A stretch of 64,000 bases of DNA from Bdellovibrionales bacterium GWA1_52_35 (GTDB taxonomy: Bacteria; Bdellovibrionota; UBA1018). The notes beneath the pieces were generated by a model. That model was not told the origin of the DNA. It saw only the letters and a list, made by a program, of their open reading frames with translations, and ran no database searches. Shown here piece after piece: positions 8,794 through 17,823 of this stretch (positions within the stretch are counted from its first letter, which is position 1; the number at the start of each line of letters is the position of its first letter). Position numbers and translations under genes: made by a program. The stretch spans positions 62,001 to 126,000 of the forward strand of contig MEPO01000007.1 in the NCBI GenBank assembly GCA_001769805.1. Reading direction: 5' to 3'.

Positions 8794-10335
8794 ATGCGTA
8801 AAAGTCATCAAAATCCAAATCGTATCATCTTTCGGACCGCACTCCGTTCTACCGCAGTGATTTTTGTAGGATTGGTATTGAGTCGCTGGGCCTTGTCCTC
8901 GACACCGACTACGCCGACTCCTCCAAAGAATAGCACGACCCCCATACCTGCTCATTTCAGCCCTGTCGATCGCGCTGTCCTCACTCACTTTGACCATCTG
9001 CTCGATCATAGCCGCATTGCCAGTAAATGCCTGAACTGCCATCAAACACAATTTCGCGATGTTTCCGCGAGCATTCACGGAAAAGCGGGCCTGCTCAGTG
9101 GCTTGCCCCCTGGGGCGATCTGCCTGACCTGCCACGAAGTCAATCACATCATCAAAGATCCCCAAAAAATCCGCAACTACCAGCTCGATCCCTTTGAAGT
9201 GATCCCGCGGGATGTCGCTTGCATGCGCTGCCACGGTGATCCCGTAATCGCTGCGGCTTATCATTTTCCACCACACGTACCGAGTGAATTTGAAAATTCG
9301 ATTCACTATCGCAAAGCGATGGTGGGAGATAAACAAGCCCCGCTCTGTTACGACTGCCACGGTGCTCACAATATTCTTCGGGTGGATAACCCCTCCTCTC
9401 CAGTTCACGAAGTCCAGCGCGTGAAGGTCTGCGCCCGATGTCATCCTGGAGCTAACAATACTTTCGCCTCCGTTTTCGACCACACGCCGATTACTCAGGA
9501 CAAGAAGCCGCTCGAGTTCTGGACCATCACGATTTTCAAAGTCCTGACACTCGGGACCTTTGTTGCGCTTGGAATGTTCCTGCTGCTGGATATCCTGGCT
9601 TCCCTCAGAACAGCGATTCTTCCGCGCCTGCAGGGCACTCACGTGCCTCATGTAAAATCCAAAGAATATGTCATGCGCCTGAATCCGCATTTGAGGTTAC
9701 AGCATTTCCTCATGCTCTTCAGCGTGATCAGTCTTGTGATCACAGCCTGGCCACTTCTGGCTCCTGAATCTCCCGTTTCCCAGGGGATGATGCGGGCTCT
9801 GGGCGGTGTACAAGCTGTTGCCATTTACCACCGGATTGCCGGTTTCATCATGATTGGCGATTTTATTTACCACATCACCTACCTGTACCTGCAGTTCAGA
9901 AAAGGTGGACGGATGCATCCGATGATGCCCATGCCCAACGATCTTGTCGATTTATGGCATATGATTCAGTTCTTTTTTGGTCTTCGTGCAGAGCGGCCCG
10001 ATTTTAACGAGTTCGCGTTTTTCGAAAAATTTGATTATTGGGCAGTATTTTGGGGCGTCGCCATGATGGGCGGAAGTGGATTAATCCTGACCTTCCCCAC
10101 CTTCACGACGCACATCCTGCCAGGTTGGACCCTCAGTCTTGCAAACATTATACATGCGGACGAGGCACTCCTCGCAGCTATGGTGCTGTTCATCTGGCAC
10201 TTTTATAACGTGCACCTGAAGCCTGGCATTTTCCCTATGAATTGGGCTTGGCTCACTGGCAGAATGCGCAAAGATTTATACGAGCACGAACATGCCGGCC
10301 ACGTCAAAAAGCTGAAAAAAGAAGGCAAGTGGTAG
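8794..10335 (+). CDS. Pentahaem c-type cytochrome fused to a b-type membrane domain (quinol dehydrogenase-like)
   Basis: 513-residue fusion. An N-terminal signal or anchor helix (about 14-35) exports a domain with five CxxCH haem-c motifs at residues 79, 110, 143, 185 and 213. A C-terminal part has about five membrane helices (roughly 245-270, 290-310, 325-350, 395-415 and 430-455) with His residues placed as in cytochrome b561/formate dehydrogenase gamma-type subunits, and an MNWAWLTG C-terminal segment typical of that group. The layout resembles the Geobacter CbcL type, which moves electrons from menaquinol to periplasmic cytochromes. The partner could be the nonahaem cytochrome at 28325. 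The direction of electron flow cannot be read from sequence. Confidence 0.85.
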   Translation: MRKSHQNPNRIIFRTALRSTAVIFVGLVLSRWALSSTPTTPTPPKNSTTPIPAHFSPVDRAVLTHFDHLLDHSRIASKCLNCHQTQFRDVSASIHGKAGLLSGLPPGAICLTCHEVNHIIKDPQKIRNYQLDPFEVIPRDVACMRCHGDPVIAAAYHFPPHVPSEFENSIHYRKAMVGDKQAPLCYDCHGAHNILRVDNPSSPVHEVQRVKVCARCHPGANNTFASVFDHTPITQDKKPLEFWTITIFKVLTLGTFVALGMFLLLDILASLRTAILPRLQGTHVPHVKSKEYVMRLNPHLRLQHFLMLFSVISLVITAWPLLAPESPVSQGMMRALGGVQAVAIYHRIAGFIMIGDFIYHITYLYLQFRKGGRMHPMMPMPNDLVDLWHMIQFFFGLRAERPDFNEFAFFEKFDYWAVFWGVAMMGGSGLILTFPTFTTHILPGWTLSLANIIHADEALLAAMVLFIWHFYNVHLKPGIFPMNWAWLTGRMRKDLYEHEHAGHVKKLKKEGKW

Positions 10336-10352
10336 AATCGCTGAGCCCTGTC

Positions 10353-10907
10353 TCAAGCAGCTGCTGACTGGCTCTGGGATTCATTGATCCATCTTTTGAG
10401 GTTTTCGAGAGCACCGGGTTTGACATGGGTGAAGCGAATACGGCTGTGATTATTCGCGCCCTCGGCGATCACCTCACCGGTCAATTCCAATTTTTCCATA
10501 GTGTCCATGCTGGAAACGAAGATCTTGCACGGACGATTCAACAGGAGATCCGGAATGGCACTCTTGAGTTTGATACCGCCGACGGAAATATCTGATGAGA
10601 AAGTCTGGTAACTGGTCCCCTCGGAAGTAATCAAGATCCGGAATCTGGCGGCAAAGCGCTCATGTTCGCGTCGATTCCTGATCGGAGTGATTTCGGCGAC
10701 CGGCGCGGGCGGTGGGACTGCAACTGGAGTTGCGGCAACCCCAGTTGGCAACGCTTGGCCAATATCCAGTTTCCCTACTGAGTCTTCGAGAGACCAACCG
10801 TCTCGCGTCTCGAGCAATTGCAATAGATTACAGGCGGAGTCCTCATCCAAGATTCGAATCACTGCCCCGCTGTCCCTGTTTACAAAACGCCATTCTTTAC
10901 TTGACAT
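10353..10907 (-). CDS. PilZ-domain protein (predicted c-di-GMP binding)
   Basis: 184 residues. The N-terminal 50 residues form a small unassigned domain, then an Ala/Pro/Val linker (about 52-70), then a PilZ domain with both c-di-GMP motifs intact: RxxxR within RREHER near 75-80 and DxSxxG (DISVGG) about 30 residues on. No signal peptide or membrane helix, so cytoplasmic. It lies 87 bp downstream of the FHA/TonB-C gene in the same direction and could be the last gene of that cluster or have its own promoter in the AT-rich gap; no clear Shine-Dalgarno is seen. It may link c-di-GMP level to the envelope machine; this is inference from position. Confidence 0.85.
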   Translation of the reverse strand: MSSKEWRFVNRDSGAVIRILDEDSACNLLQLLETRDGWSLEDSVGKLDIGQALPTGVAATPVAVPPPAPVAEITPIRNRREHERFAARFRILITSEGTSYQTFSSDISVGGIKLKSAIPDLLLNRPCKIFVSSMDTMEKLELTGEVIAEGANNHSRIRFTHVKPGALENLKRWINESQSQSAAA

Positions 10908-10994
10908 ATATACTATGTTATTCAGGTGTGGCGCTTTTGTCTATAGTATTAGTAACTTAAAAAGTTCTTGATTTTCAGCGTTTTACGCCAGGAA

Positions 10995-12713
10995 TCAGAC
11001 CTTACCCTGGAACAGGAAAGGGTAGATTACCTTCGTCGCCCGGCCATTTTGGGCGGCCGGAAATACCATCTTATCCACAATTTCCAGAACGCAGGATTGC
11101 AACCCACTGGGCTGGAGAGTGGATGACAATACCCTCGCCGAATAAACGGATCCCGACGGATTGATCGACCACTCATAAACGATGCGTCCGTTCAAACTTG
11201 TCGAAGCGAGTAGCGCTCTCTCGTAGCAGGTGCGAATCTGACTTCGGTATCCCGCGATAATCTTCCGAACCGTCTCACGGTCCAAACCGCCGCCAGAAAC
11301 CGCGAAGCTGCTACCATCCATGGTACCGATTCCGGCTCCGCCTGCCACTCCTGATCCCTTGCCATTGGCGGAAGAGCCAAGACTGAATCCGGACGCCGCG
11401 CCGCCCTGAGCAGCAATCGGTCCGCCCGACTCACCACTCCGGGTATTCGATCGCAGAGTGGTGGATGCCGCCTGCAAACCCGGACCGGTGCCCTCTTTGG
11501 ACCCGGCTGTTTTACCGACACCCAGATCAGTCGGCGCATTACTCAGAATGATTTCTCCCGTTGTGCCGGATACTGACTGAGTGACGATTCCGTTATTCAG
11601 GACCATATCAGCCCGAACACCAGCAGACTTCTTCACTGATGAGCGTGAAAGGGCACCGAGAATTCCGATTTTATTTACGTCCGCAGGTTTTGCGGGACTG
11701 TTGAAACCGACACGGGGTGCAACAACCTGTTTACTGACAAAACTCGGGGCGGCGGCCTTGCCGGCCCTCACTTTGGCCGCTGTGGCGATTTCCTTCGGGG
11801 CGGCCTTCGGGGGCGCGGGATCGGGCCTGATCTCCACCGTTTCTTCCGGTGGTTTTGCAGGCGTCGGTGCGGCTACTTCCCGGATTTCGATGCGGGCAAC
11901 CCGTTGCGGTGGAACTTCTTCGGGCTGAACCTGGGTATAGTGCGCGATCAGCAGGATCAGAATTGAAAGCAAAGCACCGGACAAGGAAAGCCAGCGCAAG
12001 AGCCTGTTCTGTTTGGGCAGCGGGACACGGGGCGGGTCAATCTTATTTACAAAACGCGCAAAAAGATCCAGGCCTTTCCAGCGAATCTGGAAAATATCAT
12101 TCGTCGTCAGAGCGTAAGTTCCCTCAGCCTTAAGACGCTGCCCTTTGTTGAAAACCTCGGCATCTGGCAAGCGATTCAGGTTCAAAACGAGTTGCGACGC
12201 TTTCCTCCACTCGAGATCAAATTGCGGAACCGCCGCCAATGGCGACTTCTGCAGCTTGCTGTATTTAGGCATTTTAAGATGATGAACTTCTTCGATCGCT
12301 CCACAATCTTCCCGGATCTGAATCAATTCTACGAGCGGATCTGAGGCTGCATCCACCAGGTCGCCGATGTTTGAATGAATGGTTCCGCCGATCTGTTCTT
12401 TGGCATCGAAGGCTTCTTCGGTGCACTTGAACAGATAACCTGAAAACTCCACCGGCTTTTCAGTAAGAATGACGCCCTGTTTTGTCTCACCCGCATGGGC
12501 CGAAATGTCCATGACGGTCCACTCGCCATGCGAAGGATCAAACTTGCCAGAGCCGATCCATTCCGCCAGGAAATGGACTGGATTGATTCCGGGAGCGCGA
12601 AGGACGACATCGCTCAGAGGAGAGCGTCCGATGGTCATCATGGGCTTGCTCAGCTGAATTTTTGCAATCTCCAGCGTACTCTTGGAAACGATCAGGCTTT
12701 TTATAGTTTTCAT
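10995..12713 (-). CDS. FHA domain / membrane helix / AgmX-PglI C-terminal (TonB-like) protein, GltG-like
   Basis: 572 residues spanning the inner membrane. Residues 20-95 form an FHA-type fold (TIGRSPLSDVVL, then INPVHF). The Ser expected before the His is Asn, so phosphopeptide binding is uncertain. A second beta-rich cytoplasmic stretch ends near 225, a single membrane helix spans about 241-258, and a long Pro/Ala/Lys periplasmic linker follows. The last 95 residues match the AgmX/PglI C-terminal domain, with the IRTCYERAL motif and a second Cys that could form a disulfide. This layout is that of Myxococcus GltG (PglI), part of the focal-adhesion gliding complex. It overlaps the upstream gene by 4 bp. 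Confidence 0.85.
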   Translation of the reverse strand: MKTIKSLIVSKSTLEIAKIQLSKPMMTIGRSPLSDVVLRAPGINPVHFLAEWIGSGKFDPSHGEWTVMDISAHAGETKQGVILTEKPVEFSGYLFKCTEEAFDAKEQIGGTIHSNIGDLVDAASDPLVELIQIREDCGAIEEVHHLKMPKYSKLQKSPLAAVPQFDLEWRKASQLVLNLNRLPDAEVFNKGQRLKAEGTYALTTNDIFQIRWKGLDLFARFVNKIDPPRVPLPKQNRLLRWLSLSGALLSILILLIAHYTQVQPEEVPPQRVARIEIREVAAPTPAKPPEETVEIRPDPAPPKAAPKEIATAAKVRAGKAAAPSFVSKQVVAPRVGFNSPAKPADVNKIGILGALSRSSVKKSAGVRADMVLNNGIVTQSVSGTTGEIILSNAPTDLGVGKTAGSKEGTGPGLQAASTTLRSNTRSGESGGPIAAQGGAASGFSLGSSANGKGSGVAGGAGIGTMDGSSFAVSGGGLDRETVRKIIAGYRSQIRTCYERALLASTSLNGRIVYEWSINPSGSVYSARVLSSTLQPSGLQSCVLEIVDKMVFPAAQNGRATKVIYPFLFQGKV

Positions 12714-13096
12714 GGCTTGGCTGACCCCGGCTTGGCTGGCGCTGGCCTGACTGACTCAGGGGAGGGCGGAAGCGCAATTCTCGGTCGACGTTTTAAATCG
12801 CGAGCATGGAAATCATTGAAGTCCGCGCGCTGGTATAGAACCGTGTCCGGCTCCAGCTTTGTTGATTCGATTTCGAGTAATAAATCTGCACCTTTTTTTT
12901 CACCTTCAATCACATCTGCTTCAAAGTTCAGGACATTCGCGGTTCTGGCGGCGTTCGTGCCTCCGGCCGCGGATGCAGGCGCGCTCTTGGGGGCGACAGG
13001 CTCAGATAATTCCTCATCATCCGGGTCCCCCCCCAGAGCCGTTGTACCGGTCAGAAGCAGACTTATGGCTATGAAGGAAATTGCGGTTTTTTTCAT
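12710..13096 (-). CDS. Small exported protein in the Glt-like operon, unknown function
   Basis: 128 residues from ATG 13096 (MKKTAIS). The signal peptide (about 1-22, cleavage near LGG) is followed by an acidic, Ala/Pro-rich region (EPVAPKSAPASAAGG), then a short ordered part containing NVLNFEADVIEG and a Pro-rich tail. I do not recognise a family. Its stop overlaps the start of the FHA/TonB-C gene (ATGA) and its start is 4 bp after the TPR gene, so it is co-translated with both. The ADVIEG segment with charged surroundings is reminiscent of the AgmO/AgmX accessory group, but that is weak. Confidence 0.75.
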   Translation of the reverse strand: MKKTAISFIAISLLLTGTTALGGDPDDEELSEPVAPKSAPASAAGGTNAARTANVLNFEADVIEGEKKGADLLLEIESTKLEPDTVLYQRADFNDFHARDLKRRPRIALPPSPESVRPAPAKPGSAKP

Positions 13097-13100
13097 TTTC

Positions 13101-16100
13101 TCAAAGACCTGCCAGGTCTCTCCATTCGTCGACAATATCCATTTGTTTCTTCTGTTCGAGCTCATCTCGGACATAAACCAGCAAGGCATCGGAATGCGCG
13201 GCCTGAATCAGGATACCTGCCCTGATCCAATAGTAATCCTCTTCATCTTCGGGTTTGTTCAAATCCAGCAAGATCATGGCTTCAACAAACCGCTTCTTTT
13301 CAACCGCGACTTTCAGTGCGGGAACCGCGGGGTCTTCGAACTTGTCTGGCCAAGGCCATTTGGCATAGGCAACAGCCGGAGTGAACCTTGCTGCCTCCTT
13401 CGCCTTGAGCTCGGCTGCGGTGGCTTCAAGAGCCGACTGAATCTGCTCAAATTCCGCGGCTTGCATCGCAAATTCCTGAGCAGCCTCGTTGATCGCAGCA
13501 TTGTAAGCCGCAAGATCCGCAGCGGACAGGCCCTTGGGCAGGGGAGACATCAAAATCAGAGCAGCCATTCTAGACTCAATCTTGATGGCGTGCGCAATCA
13601 TGCGCGATTGCACCTTGTAGGGCTTCCCTGAGAATTGCGATTGGAACTGCTCACGTAACTTTCGGGTCTTGATGGCAAGAAAAGCCACATCCTCTGCAAA
13701 TCTTTTCGATTTTACACTGGGATCCGGAGTGTCAGCGAACTTGCCGAGCCCCTTCTCAAAGGGCGAAACGGCATAGGATACTCCTGTAATTTTTTCCAGA
13801 TCCGCCGTGCTGACGCTCCTATCTCCAGCAATTCGGACGGCGAGCGCCACAAAATTCTTTGCACTTGAATCCGGCAGAAGACCTCTCACGAACCTCTGTT
13901 TCCCCGTATGGAGAAGTTCAAGCACAAAGTGGGGCTGCAGAAGGACGTAAATTCCCATCAGGTACTCGCAATGCTCCCTCTTCAACAAAGCAAGGAACTT
14001 CGGTGACAAGGGCTTTCCCTGCGCCGCCCGGGTCAGGGCCAGTCGGAAGAGCTCATCCGAGTTCAAAACCTGCTCGCCGCGAGTCAGAAGCAGCCGTTCG
14101 GCTTCGTGATAATTACCGTTCTGCATATTCCAGGTCCAGGCCAGCGGTGCAAAAACCGCAAATTCCTTTATATTCAGCTCGGCTGAATTCATCACGCGAA
14201 GTTCGGCAGCTACTTCGGCGACATGCCCCGTTTCGCTGAGATACCGGAAGTAATCGGCACGGGCAATCACCGCCTTTTCCCGGCTCGGCTGCAGAGCCAG
14301 AAATTGGCCAATGGCGGCCTTGTACGCAGGAAGATCGTTTTTTTCTTTCGCTTTAATCGCGATCGAAAGCGAAGCTTCCCGACGAATTTCCTTCAGGCCG
14401 GGTTCTTTTTTTTCTATCGCCGGATCAATCGGCTCCTTGAGCACAAGATCAGGAGCCCCGGATTGCAGGCGCCCTAATTGCAAAGCATAAAACGACGCAG
14501 GACTCTTTTCCCTGAGGTAAATTTCCTGAAGCATCGGCATGGCATCTCCGAAGTTCTTTGTCTTCAACAGCAGCTCGGCATAACGTTTCGCAATCCGACC
14601 CCAACCTGAAATCTTCTTATTGAGAGTTGCTGCTCTGAGTGCTTCCATGTAGCGAGGCGTGAGTTCGGGCTTAGCTTCGGGCGTTACCTTGAGCAACTCT
14701 TCATTCAACATAATACGCGCCAGCTGGGCTGCATCCCGGTGGACCAGAAGCTGTTTTGAATCATCCAATATAATGGTCACAACCCGGTCGGCGCAGACCC
14801 AGTCCCGAGTTTCCATACAAAGGTCCAGCCAGACACGCACTGCCTGCGGGCGCGCCTGGGATTCCGGAAAGTATTCATTGAAAAACTCGAACTGCTCGAC
14901 CAGAGGCTTGGCAGTTGTTTTTCGGTCGTTAAATTCGGGGCTCTTCACGCGATCAGCAAAGCACTCAATATAAACACGCATCAGATTCTGAATCTCACCC
15001 TCCAGCGTGGCGGATAAGTTTTCGAACGCCCTGTCACCGGGGCCAATCCCGGCTTGCTTCAGGGCATTCCGGACAACAACAAACGCCTGGTGATGATACT
15101 TGGAGGCGACCTTCTTTTGATTCGCGCGGAGATCCGCGATTAGTGATTCAATTTTTTTTGCGTTGTCGTTTTCCAGCTCGAGCATTCGGTTCACCACGCG
15201 TCGGTGGGCCACGGGTTGATTCTGACTTTCCACTCCTGATCGCAGGTAACCCAGAAACTGCAGTTCATCCGCAGGATTCTGGAACAGACTACGAGCGACA
15301 CCCAAGGGCCGCTCAAGGTCCGTACCGTGCACCAGCAGGAAAGCAAGATCACGCATACAATCGATCACGACACCGCTCCGGGAGCCGCTACGGATAAGAT
15401 CTGAAAATACCTTTTCTGCCTCTCCTATCCTGTTCATGTTCACGAGACACCACGCCTGGCGGTACTTCGCGAATTCCGCTGCCTCTTTGACCATTATCCC
15501 CTCGAAGCGGATGTAATACTGCAAAGCTTCCGCGTAACGACCGGACTCGAAATGGTCGTCAGCAATCGCCATCGCCATCCAACCCGCGCTGTCTGATTTA
15601 GGGTTTTGAGCGAGAAGCTTGAGGAAAAGAGGTCGGGCCAGATCCATACGATCCATGTAAAAATACGCAACCGAAAGAATATTAGTGGCTTTAGTTTCCA
15701 ATTCCCGACTCAGGCCCTTGGAGCCAAGCACATATTTGATGTCGCGGACCGCGCTGTCGAGGAAGCTTTTCCCCACCGCATCGATAACCAACCCCTTTCC
15801 CTGCAGGAGCCGCTTGCGTACCCAGCGAATCGAACTGGAAGCCCGGTAAAGGATCAGCTGGTTTCTTTGGGGACCCGGCGGAAAGGATGCAATGAGTGTC
15901 GTGTAGCTCTTGATTGATTTCGCCAGGCTTGCAACCGTCTCAGCTTTCTCCTCTTTTGATGCAAGCGGGTCTTCCTGGGTTTTCAATTTCCTTTTCTGTG
16001 CTACTGTGCCTTTAGATTTGGTGGCAGTTGCTGCGGCTGAAGCTTTTGGAGTGGGCGTCGACTTGGCCCCTTTTAGAAATGAACTGTCGTAAGTAGATGC

Positions 16101-16166
16101 CGCGCTTGCGATGCCGCCGATCGTGATTGCGCCGAGCGTGAGGAGCACAATTCCGCTGGATTTCAT
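13101..16166 (-). CDS. Large periplasmic TPR-repeat protein of the Glt-like operon
   Basis: 1021 residues with an N-terminal signal peptide (about 1-22, ending GIASAA) and a basic Ala/Thr/Lys spacer. The rest is almost wholly helical with TPR-like pairs, for example around 170-260 and 560-760, where Tyr/Ala/Leu spacing of about 34 residues recurs. No enzyme motif is seen. Long TPR scaffolds (AgmK, AglT) occur in the myxobacterial Glt complex, and a comparable scaffold role between inner and outer membrane is likely. It overlaps the next TPR gene upstream by 4 bp. One-to-one assignment to a named Glt protein is not possible by eye. Confidence 0.82.
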   Translation of the reverse strand: MKSSGIVLLTLGAITIGGIASAASTYDSSFLKGAKSTPTPKASAAATATKSKGTVAQKRKLKTQEDPLASKEEKAETVASLAKSIKSYTTLIASFPPGPQRNQLILYRASSSIRWVRKRLLQGKGLVIDAVGKSFLDSAVRDIKYVLGSKGLSRELETKATNILSVAYFYMDRMDLARPLFLKLLAQNPKSDSAGWMAMAIADDHFESGRYAEALQYYIRFEGIMVKEAAEFAKYRQAWCLVNMNRIGEAEKVFSDLIRSGSRSGVVIDCMRDLAFLLVHGTDLERPLGVARSLFQNPADELQFLGYLRSGVESQNQPVAHRRVVNRMLELENDNAKKIESLIADLRANQKKVASKYHHQAFVVVRNALKQAGIGPGDRAFENLSATLEGEIQNLMRVYIECFADRVKSPEFNDRKTTAKPLVEQFEFFNEYFPESQARPQAVRVWLDLCMETRDWVCADRVVTIILDDSKQLLVHRDAAQLARIMLNEELLKVTPEAKPELTPRYMEALRAATLNKKISGWGRIAKRYAELLLKTKNFGDAMPMLQEIYLREKSPASFYALQLGRLQSGAPDLVLKEPIDPAIEKKEPGLKEIRREASLSIAIKAKEKNDLPAYKAAIGQFLALQPSREKAVIARADYFRYLSETGHVAEVAAELRVMNSAELNIKEFAVFAPLAWTWNMQNGNYHEAERLLLTRGEQVLNSDELFRLALTRAAQGKPLSPKFLALLKREHCEYLMGIYVLLQPHFVLELLHTGKQRFVRGLLPDSSAKNFVALAVRIAGDRSVSTADLEKITGVSYAVSPFEKGLGKFADTPDPSVKSKRFAEDVAFLAIKTRKLREQFQSQFSGKPYKVQSRMIAHAIKIESRMAALILMSPLPKGLSAADLAAYNAAINEAAQEFAMQAAEFEQIQSALEATAAELKAKEAARFTPAVAYAKWPWPDKFEDPAVPALKVAVEKKRFVEAMILLDLNKPEDEEDYYWIRAGILIQAAHSDALLVYVRDELEQKKQMDIVDEWRDLAGL

Positions 16167-17344
16167 TTCGTTACCTTTTCACACTGACTTTCCCCAATGA
16201 ACTGGTGTGTACCGATCTCATCAATCCAGTCTTCACGCGAATCTGAAGGCCAGACTTCAAGATTGCGCTTAAGATACTCATCGCGGCTCGGAAAGCTCTC
16301 GATCGCCTTCAGCGGTCCTGCTCCGGTAGCAGAGGAGGACAGTCGTGAATACGCGAGGGCCATTTCCAGTCCCTTCTGAATCCCGGGCTTGGCGTTGAGA
16401 TAGACTTGTCCCAAGGTACGTTTGATCAGATCCTGTTCTCTTTGCCGGGCGGCGCGAGTGATGACCGAGCGGGGCGGCGTTTTATCCAGATCGAGATTCG
16501 CAAGCCTCCAGAGTATCCGGCTTGAAAGATCATTCACTGCCCAGTTCGAAATCTGGTTCTTGGCCAGGAGCGCCTGATAATCCTGAATTTCCGCTTCTGC
16601 AATACTCAAATCATCATTTCGGCACATCTTGCGAAATAAATAAGTTTCAAGAAGATAGCTTTCGGGATGCAGGTAAATGGAAAAATAGGCGGATTTTTGT
16701 GAAGCAACCGCTCCCAGGGCGATTTCCGAGCGGCCATAGCGGAACGCGGCCCACATTTTTTCAAACAGAACCTGCCTGAAGTAAGGATAACCCGGCTCAA
16801 TCCAGTGATACACGATCAAGGCCTCGGCGTAACGTCTCGCTCCATAGAGAGCCCGTCCCATCGAGTGCAGTACGAAAGGATAAAGGCCGCGCGCCTCGCG
16901 AACCCAGGCAGCATTTTTGGGCGACAGCTTGAGGCGGTCGATCGCTTGCTTCAGGTTCCTGGCAATAGTGGAATACTGAGCAAAGGCTTCCTCGAATTTA
17001 CGGGCAAGCATCAACGAATCAGCTGCTTCGAGTTGACTGTCAATGCTCGATTTTCCGGTCGGGTGGCGATCATTCCATAACGGGATCAGATCATATCCGG
17101 CAGTACCGGCATTCGCGACGATCAGACCACGCAAACTATCCCAGGTGGCAGCACTGATTTTCAGACCATAGGCCCTGCGAATCAGACAACGAAATCCCAG
17201 AAAATCCGCTTTGGCTATGAAGTATTTTGCAGTCCTTGTGATATTTCGATCAGAAAACGGATCGCGATCAACCACGCGTACAGCCGCCCGGCTCGTTCCG
17301 GTCGAAAGCAGCAGCATCACGCATAGAAGCAGTGATCGCCTCAC
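16163..17344 (-). CDS. Periplasmic TPR-like protein of the Glt-like operon
   Basis: 393 residues. The start is GTG 17344, whose GTGA overlaps the upstream tolR stop. A clear signal peptide (about 1-20, cleavage after SRA) is followed by helical repeats of TPR character, e.g. residues 105-190 (LMLARKFEEAFAQYSTIA, then ALIVYHWIEPGYPYFRQV). It resembles AglT/GltE-type periplasmic TPR proteins in size and context. No catalytic motif. It sits between the second TolR gene and the 1021-residue TPR gene with 4-bp overlaps on both sides, so the stoichiometry is probably controlled by translational coupling. Confidence 0.82.
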   Translation of the reverse strand: MRRSLLLCVMLLLSTGTSRAAVRVVDRDPFSDRNITRTAKYFIAKADFLGFRCLIRRAYGLKISAATWDSLRGLIVANAGTAGYDLIPLWNDRHPTGKSSIDSQLEAADSLMLARKFEEAFAQYSTIARNLKQAIDRLKLSPKNAAWVREARGLYPFVLHSMGRALYGARRYAEALIVYHWIEPGYPYFRQVLFEKMWAAFRYGRSEIALGAVASQKSAYFSIYLHPESYLLETYLFRKMCRNDDLSIAEAEIQDYQALLAKNQISNWAVNDLSSRILWRLANLDLDKTPPRSVITRAARQREQDLIKRTLGQVYLNAKPGIQKGLEMALAYSRLSSSATGAGPLKAIESFPSRDEYLKRNLEVWPSDSREDWIDEIGTHQFIGESQCEKVTK

Positions 17345-17823
17345 TGGGTGATCCCTTCACCCGTGGCGACGAAAAGCAGAGTTTCAAAACCGGCAAGTCT
17401 GAACAGCCGCACGACGGAGAACACGTCTTCATAGGCGGCCTCCTGATCGGCTATCGTACTCAGGAGTTTCGGACCCTCACCCGAGGTGAAGACCTTGACA
17501 TGCTTTTTCAGCTCCCGCTTAAAGGCCTCCGATTCTTCGGAACCTTCGGAAGCATGAAAGCGGGACAGATCATAACTTTCCTTGAAAAAGTTGCTCGTCA
17601 CCTTGCCTTGATGAATGACAATGCGTGGAGCCGTGTCCATACCTTCCTTGCTGATGCTCTTGGGCAATTTCATTTGCCCGGGAATCACTACTTCGGAGGC
17701 TCCAAAGACGGTGCCCAGAATCAGAAAAATCACGATCATGGAAAAGACATCAATCATTGCCGTGAGCTGAAGCTCCATCGGGTGCTTGCGCGGGGGGCGT
17801 TCTGTCAGATTCTGGTCTGTCAT
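17341..17823 (-). CDS. TolR/ExbD-type proton-channel subunit, second copy (AglS/AglQ-like)
   Basis: 160 residues. One membrane helix (about 20-42) carries the conserved channel Asp within LTAMIDVFSMIVIF, the residue needed for proton flow in TolR, ExbD and MotB relatives. The remainder is a periplasmic domain. The N-terminus is short and cytoplasmic with a basic-Pro stretch. It overlaps the first TolR gene and the TPR gene by 4 bp each. A TolQ partner with two distinct TolR partners is the signature of the AglR-AglQ-AglS gliding motor of Myxococcus. Classical Tol or Exb operons have a single TolR/ExbD with TolB/Pal or TonB, absent here. Confidence 0.87.
   Translation of the reverse strand: MTDQNLTERPPRKHPMELQLTAMIDVFSMIVIFLILGTVFGASEVVIPGQMKLPKSISKEGMDTAPRIVIHQGKVTSNFFKESYDLSRFHASEGSEESEAFKRELKKHVKVFTSGEGPKLLSTIADQEAAYEDVFSVVRLFRLAGFETLLFVATGEGITQ

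Noticed and set aside
8776-9690. A 304-codon - frame over the pentahaem cytochrome gene
   Set aside because: Reverse-frame shadow; the + frame has five ordered CxxCH motifs and helices.
12495-13631. A 378-codon + frame spanning the FHA, exported-protein and TPR genes
   Set aside because: Runs across three coupled leftward genes; no conserved features.
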